Origin: Archegozetes longisetosus | Taxonomy: Eukaryota > Arthropoda > Arachnida > Sarcoptiformes > Trhypochthoniidae | NCBI GenBank assembly: GCA_018873245.2 | Contig: JAEMBT020000002.1 | Coordinates: 2,456,001 to 2,520,000 of the forward strand | Direction: 5' to 3' | Length of the DNA: 64,000 nucleotides | Shown: positions 23,298 through 35,471 of the stretch, in pieces | Numbering within the stretch: the first letter of the stretch is position 1 | Layout of the letters: each line of letters starts with the position of its first letter | The notes under the pieces: generated by a model | Seen by the model: only the letters and a program-made list of their open reading frames with translations | Databases searched by the model: none | What the model was told of the DNA's origin: nothing | Position numbers and translations under genes: made by a program

Positions 23298-24360
23298 TGT
23301 TTTCTCGAAATGAAGAAACTTTATTCTTGCCTTTCATTAGTATTTTGTGTATTGATTCTTTCACATGTTTGGTATCTATGGTTATGACAATTTTTTTATT
23401 TTGCTTCGTAGTCAAGTTTTCTGTGAATTTTTCGACAGCATAATAGAGGAGCTAATTGTTGTTAATTCTCTTTACGTACCGTATATTTGACTGCTTTCTG
23501 CTCAATTGAAGCATTAATCCGAAAATCAAATTGAGGAAAAGTTCTATGCTTTTAGTTGAATTGTTGTCTGCGTAAGATTTTGGCAATTTTCTTGTCCTTA
23601 AAATACTAGATATCTAACTAAAAGTTCTATAAGTTGAACATCAACTTTTAAAAGTTTACTCAAAATGTCTATTGAAATTAGTTTTCAGTACTGAATCGTC
23701 AGCTTTGCCTGTTAATTGTGACTTTAGTTTTGTTAATCAAGTCATAGGTTGTGAACTCATGCCAAGTATATTAATAAACTCAAATAAGTAGTTATATCAA
23801 CGTTTTAAATATGTGAATGAGTGCAGTGAAATTAAACTAAAACATATTTACTACATATAGCGAAACGTGAGACAAAAGTTATATTTGAATCAAAATATTA
23901 TTGACATCTGGTCTTCAATTTGATAACCGTTAAAGTTCAATCGCAAAATAATGTTCTAAATGAACTGTAAGATACGGTCTATACTTGTAATGAACATGTA
24001 TTTTGTTTTTTTAATAATATTGATTATAGTTATGTTAAACTCTATATGTATAAACTACTTGATTATTTATTATCAGGAATAGTTCATTTGGCTCTCGTCT
24101 AAAATAAAATCCTTTTTAATCGTTTTAGGTATAGTACAAAAAATATTCTCAATCTTTGACTGATTTATGGCTCGTATTCGGACTTGCGCGGCATTGCGAG
24201 TAAAAGTTATTATCAACAAGTTTGAAATAGTTTCAAAACCATCTGACGGGTAACATATCTCCATCTCTTAAGCTTCAAAAGCATAAAACACGAAATAATC
24301 GAATCCAAAGAGTCTTCGACTGGATGAAAGAGCGCATATGCCGTTATCTAAAGCCTACCA
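23298..24360. other. Gene-free stretch
   Basis: Spacer between the divergently oriented members 10 and 11. A less AT-rich spot at 24160-24250 has short frames on both strands without a recognisable product. Shared upstream control of the two genes is possible but not shown. Confidence 0.4.
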
Positions 24361-24912
24361 ATGGTTATGACGTTTTCTGTTGACAGAAAATCAAAATCAG
24401 ACACAACAAACAACCAAAAAAATCTATTCATTAAGATGGCCAAACCATCAAAATATTTTTGCTTAAAATACTCGCTAATAATAATATCAATAACTCTAAT
24501 ACTTCTAACGATTTGGCTGATAATCAGCTCAAACAGTGGCGGTTTTTTCTTGTCCAAATTTTCAGCTTCAGTCGCATTCATTGGTGTTTCGCTTATAGCT
24601 ATATTAGTATTAGGAATAATTGCCTCGATAGCTAAATCAGTCATATTTTTGACAACTTTTGGTGTTATAATGGGTATACTTTTCATTATGACACTTGTAT
24701 CAATAGTTGGTGCCATCATTTTTCAGCTTTTGACTGCAAAGGTCACGTTTGGTCCTTTTATACCGGTCATTATTTTGACTATTGGTTTCTATATGTTAAC
24801 TATGATCCCGTTGGCTCTTAAGGACGTCATTAGAAGTATGAACGTCGAGGATGGAGGTGAATATGATAGGAGTCGTGACCAGAATCATGCTAGTATTACG
24901 TTAACAATTTAG
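24361..24912 (+). CDS. Four-TM protein, possible family member 11
   Basis: A single exon of 183 aa from ATG 24361. An inner ATG at 24436 would give 158 aa starting MAKPSKYFCLKYSLIIIS, more like the usual KYLLIT start. It has four hydrophobic segments and a long acidic tail (NVEDGGEYDRSRDQN). Its second to third segments are close together, and no clear E-N turn is present. Included because of size, topology and position; sequence kinship is weak. Confidence 0.58.
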   Translation: MVMTFSVDRKSKSDTTNNQKNLFIKMAKPSKYFCLKYSLIIISITLILLTIWLIISSNSGGFFLSKFSASVAFIGVSLIAILVLGIIASIAKSVIFLTTFGVIMGILFIMTLVSIVGAIIFQLLTAKVTFGPFIPVIILTIGFYMLTMIPLALKDVIRSMNVEDGGEYDRSRDQNHASITLTI

Positions 24913-26621
24913 ATTTATATACTATTAAGTATCAATCTTTTGTTTAAGTCACAAAATTTTTATCTGTGATAAGAGTTTAATTCTAAGTCTCAGTCACAAG
25001 ATTAACAAATTTTTGTCAAATATATTTAAAAATACTTTATATGTGAATCATTTTTATTATCAAGATTCTACTTAAATAAATATTTCTAACTATTGCTTTC
25101 TTTCATTCATTTCTTAATAAAAATCGATGCAAAGAATGTCTTTTCCTGAACTATGCTATGAAAAGTTCAAAAACCTTTAGAAAATCAATATAAAAGAGAA
25201 AGTTATTTTATGCACAATTTTCTTTAGGAAAGTTTTATTCAACTTATATAACAATAGCAAAAAAATGATACTATCTATGACTCAAATGACATCTCAATCA
25301 ACTTTGTTCACACAATATCCAAATTTGCCCCTACTTGTCCTTTAAATCTGAATCATATTCCTTATCATTTAAAGCAAACCATTGAATCACTTTATAACAA
25401 ATATATCGCTACATTTTCCCCATCAGTGAGTGCCTAAATAGTTGATACGCCACTGCACACCACTAGCTATGAATAGGTGTCTATTATGCATACAAAACAG
25501 TTTCCTCAATTGACAGAAAGCTTAACATTTGGTCTGCCTTTCATTCACTCTTCTCATCAATTTAGTCAATAATAAAGTGTTAGTTAGACTTGGAGTGACT
25601 TTTCAATTGTTAGAAATGCACAAAACACGACACGCTATGTTAGAGAAAGAGCTACTCTTTGCCATATGCATTGTTACCTATTGTCCAATGGTTCTCTCTT
25701 TATGACTAAAATTTTTTCAATAGAGATTGTCCGTTGTATTCAAGTTCATTAGAATTGAGTGAGACTGCATTGGAGAAGTCGTTTATGAAAGTTAAGCCAT
25801 AAATAGATTCGAACATAATATAAACTTCTGTTCTCTTGATCTACTTTGATCTGAGGCTCCCCTGCTGTCGACTACCCCCTCGTCGCTCTCTAGTTGTGGA
25901 AGTATTTTAGGACTGATTACAAATGGCTGTAAGAGAGTATTCAAGGAAAACCACATTTTACTATGGAGTGTTTTCGCTTGAGCCACATCTCACTTACAAA
26001 ACAACTAGTATTTAAAAGATGGTTCAGTTTAGTCGTAGTGTTGAAAAAATACATAATAATTGTTGCTTAATTTGATTAATATTTAGTTTTACTCTAAGCT
26101 GTATTGGTTTTTAACTTTCAAAATATGAAAATTTTTCTTTAAAACTCATAGTTTAATTGATTTCGATTCATATTTAACTGCAACAAATTTTTATATTTTT
26201 CAATGAAAGGTGGGATTTGCCTAGATTTACAACTTAATAGTTAGAAAATTAACATTGAATCTTAGGTAATATAAAAGTAAAATACAATTTGAATATTTTA
26301 TCTTATAACCACTTGTCAAAATAACTTTGTAAACTTTCGTCGTAAGTACTGAACTAGAAATATGATTAGATGAACTAAAGCTAGATATAATTTATTACAG
26401 CACTAACAACTACGAAAACACCCTATCATTCAATTTAGTCAATAATAAACATTCATTTAGTTTGAACGCTCATTTTCAAAATATACTCCTCTTCAATATT
26501 ATTTAATTTTCCTTTTAAAAAACAGTCATTTTTGTTGTGTACAAGTTATGTCATACGAAAGTGAGAATAAAGCACCAGAACTCTAGTTTTTACGAAGTAA
26601 AAGTGATTTGTCGGCCTAGAA
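24913..26621. other. Gene-free stretch
   Basis: AT-rich spacer with a modestly GC-richer patch at about 25840-25880, where a 64-codon reverse frame lies without support. I see no repeats or RNA genes. Confidence 0.4.
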
Positions 26622-27278
26622 ATGGCATTATTAACAATATCAACAAATTTAGATAATGAAGACACAAAACGGAGAATATTTTTGCTATACATCTCATCGT
26701 TATTACTTCTATTATCAATACTATTACTAATTCTAATGCCTTATGAACTATTTGGCGACAGAACTGATATCTTGATTGAAAGAAGTGCAATAATGTTCAT
26801 ATCAGTGGTTTCATTAATTATCTCTCCGTTGGCTATAGCGGCACTGGTTGTTAATCATGAAAAAGTTAACAATTCATTGCTTTTATTTGTCGTCGGTGTG
26901 GCTTTTGGATGTTTGTGCGTCATAACAATGTGTACGATTTTGGTTAATATTTTGTTTACGATTATCGACATAATAAAAGGTGATTTTCGGATCTATGCCA
27001 TGGAAATTGTATCGACTAATGTTTTGATGGTCTCGTTGACCATTATGTTATACCTTGAGACCTCGCTCTTAAGACAAGTTCAATTAGCTTGTCATAGCAA
27101 TAGTAATAGTAACAATGTTAATAACACTGATACTAGTACTGATACTATTGCTAAAATTAAAACTAAAACTAAAACTAAGACTAAAAGTTACGATGTTAAT
27201 AGTTATAAGGATGATGATGTTAGCTTTCCTGCGCCGAAAAGTGGGGTTGCTACTATACCAAACTTGACAATTGTTTGA
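26622..27278 (+). CDS. Four-TM family member 12 with low-complexity tail
   Basis: A single exon of 218 aa with ATG at 26622, the longest member. Four hydrophobic segments fill about residues 22-150. The turn before TM3 reads V-N-H-E-K-V-N-N, near the E-N position of the others. The extra length is a low-complexity tail: Ser/Asn, then Asp/Thr, then alternating Lys-Thr encoded by an AAAACT-type microsatellite (about 27150-27185). The tail ends VATIPNLTIV. The repeat suggests recent slippage growth of the tail. Confidence 0.62.
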   Translation: MALLTISTNLDNEDTKRRIFLLYISSLLLLLSILLLILMPYELFGDRTDILIERSAIMFISVVSLIISPLAIAALVVNHEKVNNSLLLFVVGVAFGCLCVITMCTILVNILFTIIDIIKGDFRIYAMEIVSTNVLMVSLTIMLYLETSLLRQVQLACHSNSNSNNVNNTDTSTDTIAKIKTKTKTKTKSYDVNSYKDDDVSFPAPKSGVATIPNLTIV

Positions 27279-28568
27279 AATCCATTTTTTGCTCTTCATC
27301 TAACTCTTACCTACTCTATGCAATATCTAATCTCAAGATTGTGTTCGTTTCGATCTCAATTACTTTGACTCATTAGTTTGTTATTTTAATCGTTGTATGC
27401 TTTCCTCCTCTGTAAATTATTCATTTTTTTGTTTTCAACTTGAGTCCAATGTCAAGTGATTTTGCTTTATCTCAAACCGGAGTTTTATTGTATTAGAGAT
27501 GTAAAAATTTGTTTTTTATGAGTTATCACGTAACATGCGAAATGATTTTTGTCACAAAAAATCTTTAAGTGCAAAAATTATACAAAAACAAAGCATTAGA
27601 AATGTAAAATTTTCAGAGATATTGTAGATCTTACTAATTGCAATAATATTTAAGGCAATAAACTTCTATGTAACCAATATTCAAGATGTGTTGTAGATTT
27701 TGTGCAACATATAAAATAATAAATCATAATAAAATTTAATCTTCAGGGTTGGAAAAATAGACTATCAATGTTTGTTTAATATCTCATAATTCATTTTAGT
27801 TCTAAGTAATGGAACTCAAACTTTATTAGATTATAAAGTCAACAATTAATCTTATTTTTAATAATTTACAACTGATGAGAATTCAACGAAAAATTAGATG
27901 TAATTATACAGAATTCGATGGTTAGCGCGAATTCTGGAGTCGATACAACGTTCGCTGTACTGTAATTTTAATTCTGTGATCGATCCCAAATCAGAAAACA
28001 AAACTTGAAAATAAGCAGAAGCCAATTAATACCAAGACAACAATTCTGATCTCTATGAGAGTTAAGTGAGTTCTGAACAACAAAGCGGCCGCCCATAAGA
28101 ACATTCATTACAATCATCAGACACCGCTTTAATTGTAATTCTGAATCATCGCTGAGACTATATCTTATGGCTATTCTCTTTGATTTTTTGCCACACTTGC
28201 TTTCAGTCAAGTCAACAACGCAGTCTTTTAAGTTATTAATATCACAACAAGCTCCCCCTCGATTGTATTCATCTTTTGGAAAATTCACAATACCAATATC
28301 TAGTAGGAATTGATCCAAACAATGGAATAATTCTGGAACCGATTGCAATGAACAGATACAAGCTCAATAAAATTTGTTTAATAGTTTTGAACAGAGTTCT
28401 GAGTTTTTGTCCTCTGATTGCAATTGGTTCAAGTCAATTAATACCAGAAACAGTCATGCATAAGCTTTTAGATTGATTAAATTATTTTCAACATATATTG
28501 CGTTGATATAAAGCGTAATTTCAGATTTATGCTCAATTTGAACACTAAAAGCGGTTTTACTATGGATT
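27279..28568. other. Mostly gene-free; a weak Cys-rich reverse frame
   Basis: No strong gene. On the reverse strand at about 28050-28320 a frame contains GGACCDINNLKDCVVDLTES then KC and a later KRC, which resembles small secreted arthropod Cys-rich domains. It lacks a signal peptide and its ends look non-coding. It may be an exon or pseudogene remnant. Confidence 0.3.
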
Positions 28569-28698
28569 GTCGCTCGTATTGTTGTAAATTGTGCCATGCT
28601 TAAGTTTAGGTTAGGTAATATCGATAAAGGTAGATCTAACCTTAACATGAACTTATTAAAGTAATATTGCAGTGCATCATTTACAACAATACGGGCGA
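28569..28698. repeat. Hairpin MITE-like repeat
   Basis: The outer ends CGCTCGTATTGTTGTAAAT (near 28571) and ATTTACAACAATACGGGCG (near 28696) are inverted copies around about 90 bp. A reverse-strand ORF through it is an artefact of the repeat. Confidence 0.65.
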
Positions 28699-29709
28699 AA
28701 AACCCGTAGTAGAATCTTAAAAACATATATTAAACACAGTTTAGCCTCGAATGATATTTAAATGTTTGAAACGCTTAGATGAATGTTAAAGTTGCATGCT
28801 TTGCTAAGATGTGAGAATGAAATTATTTATAGAGTCAAGGTGTATATTTATTTACAGATACAAGGTTTTGTATATACAAAAGTAATTAATACTGAAATTA
28901 TTTTCGAACACTCGTAAGTACAAATAGTTTTTGGTGTAGAACTTTCTGAAGAAGTAGTGCCGTAAACAGGATTCTGAGTTTGGTCCGACTAAATTCATCT
29001 ATTTGATTAGAGTTGTAGTTGAATTTTAGATAAAACTTAATCGTAGAAACTTCACAACTTATTTTCAAACTTAATGATTGAAGAGAAAAGTTTACAGTTT
29101 CTCAAATTCAAGCACTTATAACCAATTATTTGAAAATCTCAGATGGAGCTATGGCTGTAAAGAGGAGAATATTAATTTTGTTCACAAATTTTTATCAATC
29201 AATTTTTGTTAGAGAGAAAATGCATTGGAAAAATACAGCTAAAACTTTTTTCTTATTTTTTTCTGTTGGGATTTAAATGCAACTTCCTTTTCCGGATTAC
29301 ACATCTTACAGCTCAAATAAAATATATTGACAGTTGAGAAACGTTTAAATTAATAAATTCGATGAATAGCTAAAATATATAACAAAATAGGTTTGCGTTT
29401 AAAGCTTACTCTGTGCCAAATTGGCAGTTATGCAAAACTATCTCTTATTCTCACATATGCGTAGAATACAAGAACAAAAATAAAAATAAATCGGTATATA
29501 GTTTGACAAAAAAGTGAATTTAAAAATAGCGTCAATTTAATGATGAAAGTTATATATGGTATAGATTCATTTGAAGGAATAGCTGTATTGAAAGCCTAGC
29601 AAACACTGCGAATTAATGATAACTAGTGTTTACTTAAAAGTTATAGAAAATTCATAACTATCCAAAATTTTTTATTTAATGTTGAAATTGTTGAGGTTTT
29701 ATTAAAAAT
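28699..29709. other. Gene-free stretch
   Basis: AT-rich spacer upstream of member 13. Nothing supported. Confidence 0.4.
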
Positions 29710-30520
29710 ATGCAGCAAACAGTACTTCAAAGTCAAGTGGATCTGATTCCACGCACAAAATGTTTCAAATTTGTTAAATATTCGTTGATAACAGCCTTAA
29801 CAATATTGATCATCATGGCTCTGATCATCTTAATAGTGGCCGAAACTAAGTCTAAAGAAAAATCTTCTTTAACGCTTGGAATTATTTCTCTGGTATTGAA
29901 AAAACTCAATTTTTATCATTCCTAACACTGAGTAACTTATAACTTCCTTAAATAACTCAAACTTCTCAGAATTCCTATCGATCTGAAACAAGTTTAAAAA
30001 TTTACCCATAATTTTTCAGTTTTCATCATATTAGCAAAAGCGAAAATTTTTATAATTCTTTCACTAAATAACATATGATTTTTATAACTATCCAAAACTT
30101 TAAGCTACTTTTTCGACTTTAACAAAAATTTGTTGTAACGAAACCCTAATTTTTTCTAAATCGAAGGTCGGAATAATAATATTCGTAATCGGACTGTTAT
30201 CGATCATCAAAGAGCACATCCCATCCGTTATGATATTCGCGGTGTCCATAATCTTCTATCTATTGCTTTTCATGTATTCGCGACTCCTAACAAGCCCAGG
30301 ACTCATCATATTTCGGACTTTAGTATTACTATTACTTTCGATCGAGTCCTTATGTTTCGCAATTATGATCAGAGATTGGCGTCAATTACAACAGGCCAGA
30401 ATGAACGCTAAATACATATCCGCTAACCAGCAAATATATGGCAATCCTTACGGACAACATATTTATGGCTATCAGTACTATACTACTGTTCCCTTACAGC
30501 AAACTATGGCAGATGTTTGA
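29710..30520 (+). CDS. Four-TM family member 13, two exons
   Basis: Exon 1 is 29710-29892 and exon 2 is 30167-30520. The donor GTATTG and acceptor CGAAG join in phase 0 and give 178 aa. Exon 1 holds the amino tail and TM1, with K-F-V-K-Y-S-L-I-T matching the family start. Exon 2 starts at TM2 and has the turn I-I-K-E-H-I-P-S before TM3, equivalent to I-I-K-E-N of members 1-4. The tail is long and Tyr/Gln-rich (NPYGQHIYGYQYYTT). It is the only member for which an intron is seen. Confidence 0.7.
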
Positions 30521-32835
30521 ACTATTTATAGACACAATTACAGTCATTTTAATGTTAATTACATATAATATAGTCTATTATAATAAATATAAGTTATGAT
30601 TGAGTTGGTTTTATTTGTAATTAATTTTTAACTATATTACGATGGAATTGCGAAAATTTAGTTAAAAGTTACTTAATTTGTCCAATTGTTAGGTTATTGA
30701 CAAAACTTATCATTAATTAAACTAATATTGATATTTAAGCAGTTAGACCAAATTGTTTTGGTTGAGATTGTCATATAAGCCGTACCGTAAATTCTGGTTA
30801 GATTTATATATCCCGAGCTACTTTAGCGAATATTATGAAGATCAAGAAAATTTTATTAGCTTTAATCCAACTACTATATCAATGGTTTCTCGGTTAAGAC
30901 TTAATCTTGAAGTTTATGCTCGATATTAGTTGAATGTCTGTGACTTCTTGTTATCAACTTCCACAACAATTAGTGTTAAGAATTTTTGCAAGAATTTTAA
31001 AAATAACTAAAGTTCTTTCAAACTTAGCTTAATTTTAAGTTCTAATAATAAATCGTTATTTAATACGTTTATTTATTCGATTCAAGAAATATATAAGTAA
31101 GCACTCTAATTTTACCAACAACCGGTTTAAACCTATGTCTAGCTATAAATTGTATCGTGAGTTTTGGCTTTGCGAAAAATTTCAAATCATTTCCAGATAA
31201 TCAGTTGAGCAATCACCCGAATCCACTCTCGATATCTAGTACAATCATTTTTCAAAGCTCAAATGTCTTATTCATAGCATAACAATATTTTTAAGGATTT
31301 ATTCAAGCTTAAATAGTTTTGAAAAACGCGCTCAAATTTCAATATCGCGATATTGCGTCACGTATAAAATAATTTCACTGAATCATTAGGTGTGCCTTAA
31401 ATATAACATACACAATTGAATGCACGTATGACTATAGGGTTTTATCTTCACTTTAACCATTTGGTAGACTGATTAAACCCTAAAATGGGTGCGAGTTTTC
31501 TCTGAGTTTGAACACTTAGACATCGTCCATTAATAACGTTATGTTAAGAGGAGGTAGAGTGTGTCTAGAGCTAAATGTAACAAATCATAGCATGAGGGTA
31601 TGGTGGTGTTCAAAGCCTTGCGAGCGGCGGCGTAACACGGGGTAGGGGATCCGAACGAAAATATCATTTTGGCGTAGCGTTATTAGTGGGTGATATCTTA
31701 TTGCAAACGTAAATAACTTTTACTATTATACAGTTGAGAGCCTTTGCTTTGAACGCAGTTAACACATATCTGCCCAAAAATATGTATTACTTTTAGAGTT
31801 ATTTCCAACTTATTGTCAATATTTTGAAATTGCGTTTAATAAACATTTAAGCCCTACATTTAATTATGAGTTTGTCCACTTAATTAGTAATCATTTAATT
31901 ATCAATTTATGGATATTTGAAGACTATTTTCCAGGTAATGATTTGGTTGTTTTAGTTTTCAATTTATTGCTGGTTTTGTGTTTGATTTCGTGTTAAATAT
32001 TGTTAACAAATACCAGTTGAAGTCAACTTTAAACAGATTTGAGACCACAGATACAATTATAGCAAACAAAGCTCATTTTCTCGCAATATTGAACGCAAAT
32101 ATTTTTCACTTTTTAGATTGAATCGATTTATCAATTAATTGTTTAGTATCTAAGACAATTGTCTTGAAAATAGTCATCAAAATATTTGAGTAATTAGTTT
32201 TTCGTCAAATTATCTCTAGCTTTGAATAAAAATAATTTGATTGCTCAACATGTATATAGAAAATATAATTTTTTGTTTCTAGATTCAAAGTAGTTTTCTA
32301 TTTTACCTAATATTGTTTTCATTTCTATATACTGAGTAATTTGTTAATAAAACTTATTTAAAATCTGTTTAAATGTATAATAACGTCACGAGATTTTTTG
32401 CAATGTTTATGAAAGCACTCAATCATATGTTGAATACATATAATCAAAACCTTCTTTAGAAATTTAAAAATTTATTTACTTTAAGTTAATTTTACGATAA
32501 TAATGAAATTATCAAAGAATTGGGTTTAATTTGACCCGTATTTTAGATAAAAGTTTTACTCGCAATAAGAAAGGCCTTATATCATAGGTTTTATCATTTG
32601 ACTTATCGCTATAAAGTAGTCGTAATTATGGATTAGTCCGTAAATAGCCTTTTATGACATGTTTTTTATGCGAGAAAAAGTTTTTCACCTTTTGTACAAC
32701 AAACAGACTTTTGAAATGGGGGCCAAAGTGATTTTATGTGTAATAGCATTTGAGTATTTTGTTGTGTATTAAACTATTTTCTCTTAAATGAACTAATTAT
32801 TAAGTCTTCGAATGAACTTTTGTTTGATTCTAGTA
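30521..32835. other. Gene-free stretch with a GC-richer island
   Basis: AT-rich except 31540-31700, where the words GCGAGCGGCGGCGTAACACG and GGGGTAGGGGATCC stand out. The island has no ORF or clear repeat and no tRNA/rRNA shape that I can see. It may be a transposon fragment or a regulatory CpG patch. Confidence 0.4.
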
Positions 32836-35179
32836 ATGAGAACATTAAGTGATTTGAGAGAAAAACCATTTCCTAGTGATATCACTTGTGTTAGTGATTC
32901 AAACTCAGAGAGTAAGTCAATCAGTTATCTAACTGCCGCTTATTGCGAACATTTTCATGTCCTTTTTATTGCCTGTTTATGAATTGTATTACAATAGATA
33001 TAAAGCAGAAGCAGAACAATGCGGATCTCAATCAAATAGTCATTAATGAAAGTAACGAGAGCTCTAAATCTCAGTTCAATTCCAATAAGTCGATCGGCAA
33101 ATTGATTTATGAATCTGAAGAACTTAACAATCATTTTATTACTAATGCTGAAGTCCAGGATAAGTCAAGTGATGGTAGTCTTTTTCTTAAGAGTTTTTTA
33201 ATTGTTTCAAATTTTTTTGTCTATAAGTTTGTTTCGATTTTAATTACAGATGATATTCAATGTATCACTGATTCTAATGCTGGCCCGAGTGGTCTCAATG
33301 TGATCAAACAGACTATTGCAACTATGGAATCGATTGCAGGTTTTTATTTCTAAATCAAAGAGTCATTACAACAAAATACTTTTGATCAATTTTTTGTTCA
33401 TATTTAAGTTCAAAGTCTTGTTATTTAAGTCCTTATATAGATTTATAGCTCTTTTGACAATAAACTAATTAATAATTTCTTATTATCTATTAATCGGTTA
33501 GTTTAATATTTAAGTTGTTAGTTTATTATTTATTTTAATACTAATTATTGATTTTGTTTGGTTCTGAATTAGTTTGCGACTCAAGTGGTCTCGAATTGCA
33601 TGAAATAATATTAGATGAACAAATAGAAGTCAATCCGACTATAAATGTGAATAAGACGAATAGTGAGATAGTAACTATCGATGATTTAAGCAAAACGAGT
33701 AGTAGTGATGGTGAAGACGATATCGAAATAATTCAAGTCAAGTATTATAGCGAACCCTTAGAACCTGACAGTGATATCGAAGTCTTATCTGAAATATTGA
33801 CACCGAAAGAAGTGATCGATCTAATGAAGAATAACTTAAGAGTTGTTCAACAATTAACTAATCTTTCGTTCACAACAATGAGAGTAATTATGAGTAAAAT
33901 TGAATGGGATAGAGACTCGTTTGTTAATCAATACTATGAATTTGGCATCGATAAGATTTTAAGTGCACTTAAACTTGTCGTGTCTAATGAGCTTAAAACA
34001 AATACCAAAAAAAAGAAGACTAAAGTCGAGTCAGAAGAAATAGCCACCTGTATTGTATGCTTTGATGAGACTAACAAATCACAAATGTTTGGTTCCAGTT
34101 GTAATCACTTTTTATGCCTGGAGTGCTGGAATAACTACATAACCACTAAAGTCAACGACAACTCAAGTGATGATAAAATCTTATGTCCAAATGAGAACTG
34201 TTCTCAACTCATAGACGACGAGGACTTGATTGATATCATTGAAGACCAGAATATTAAAGATCGATATCGAAGACTTATTTCAAATAATTTTGTAGCTAAT
34301 AATCAATTGTTGAGATGGTGTCCAAACAATCAATGTTTACACGCAGTTAGAGTCAAATATTCGGGTTTTCAAGACATAGAATGCATCTGCAAAACAGTGT
34401 TTTGTTTCCTCTGCGGCGAGCAATGGCATGAACCGCTTAGCTGTGATCTGTATAAAAACTGGATCCAGAAATATGCATCACAAACAGTTGACCCGAATTC
34501 AGCCGAATGGCTGTTAAAAAACACCAAATGCTGCCCGAAATGCAAGTTTCCGATTGAGAAGAACGGCGGCTGTAATTATGTGATGTGTACTAAATGCAAA
34601 TATAGTTTTTGTTTTTACTGTTTGGGAAAGTGTTCTCACGGCAGATGTGTTGGCGCTAACCGTTCAGATGCGATCGAGGCCCGAACGGAAGATCAGAGAC
34701 TCAAACAAGACTTACAATTATACCCTTTTTATAAGGATTCCTATCAAAACCAATCCAAACAGTTGACTCTTGAGAGGAAATTACAAGAAGCAGTTACTAC
34801 GAAGTTGGAAAAAGCTGTCAAATGTCCTGAATTCAAGTCTGCGCTCAAGTTCTTGAAAAATGCCTTCATTGTTTTATGTCATTGTAGGCAGACTTTGATG
34901 TATTCTTATGTCTTCGGTTATTACTTGACTGGACCTCAAAACTTGATTCAAATCTATATTGAATATTTGAGCGAACTAGAGAAAGAGACCACCAGTTTGT
35001 CGAATGTTTTGACCCGGGAAGCCACTGTTATTCATAAGGATTCGGTTAATGAAATGAAAAAGACTGTTCAATCCAGTTATAGGAGTTGCGAATCCAGGCG
35101 CTCAACACTTGTTCAACATATAAAGCATGGCTTAACTGCTAATTACTGGCAATTCATTCCCAGATATGAAAATTTTTAA
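32836..35179 (+). CDS. ari-1: Ariadne-type RBR E3 ubiquitin ligase
   Basis: Four exons: 32836-32911, 32998-33174, 33250-33339 and 33573-35179. All junctions are GT-AG and in phase, giving 649 aa. The amino part is Ser/Asp-rich. A UBA-like helical region (about 205-255) is followed by RING1 from Cys274 (C-I-V-C), the IBR domain around Cys364, and the Rcat domain from Cys434-Cys435-P-K-Cys438. The presumed catalytic Cys448 sits in G-G-C-N. A C-terminal Ariadne domain contains CRQTLMYSYVFGYYL and ESRR. RBR ligases pass ubiquitin from E2 through this Cys to substrates; ARIH1 works with neddylated cullin ligases. The Rcat loop is shorter than in ARIH1, so this could be a divergent paralogue. Confidence 0.9.
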
Positions 35180-35471
35180 GACATCTATTTCTCAATTATT
35201 TTATATTTTATTTATAGAATTAATGAATCCATCATTAAGAGCTTTCAGATTATTGTTTGATTTTAAAAATTCGAACTAAGACACAAGTAATTTATATAAA
35301 ATATTAGGATTTACGAACATATTAAATTTGCTATAAAAAGCAAACTTTTGTGAAAATATTCAAATTTGTTAATAGTAATATTTTCTAAAAGAACTACTTG
35401 AAGTTCTGCGCCAATAAATTAAAAGTCAAGTTGTTTTTAATCCAGAGAAATAAAATAATATATTTTTGAAA

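Noticed and set aside
28454..28726. 90-codon reverse frame
   Set aside because: Runs through a hairpin repeat and has no coding signature.
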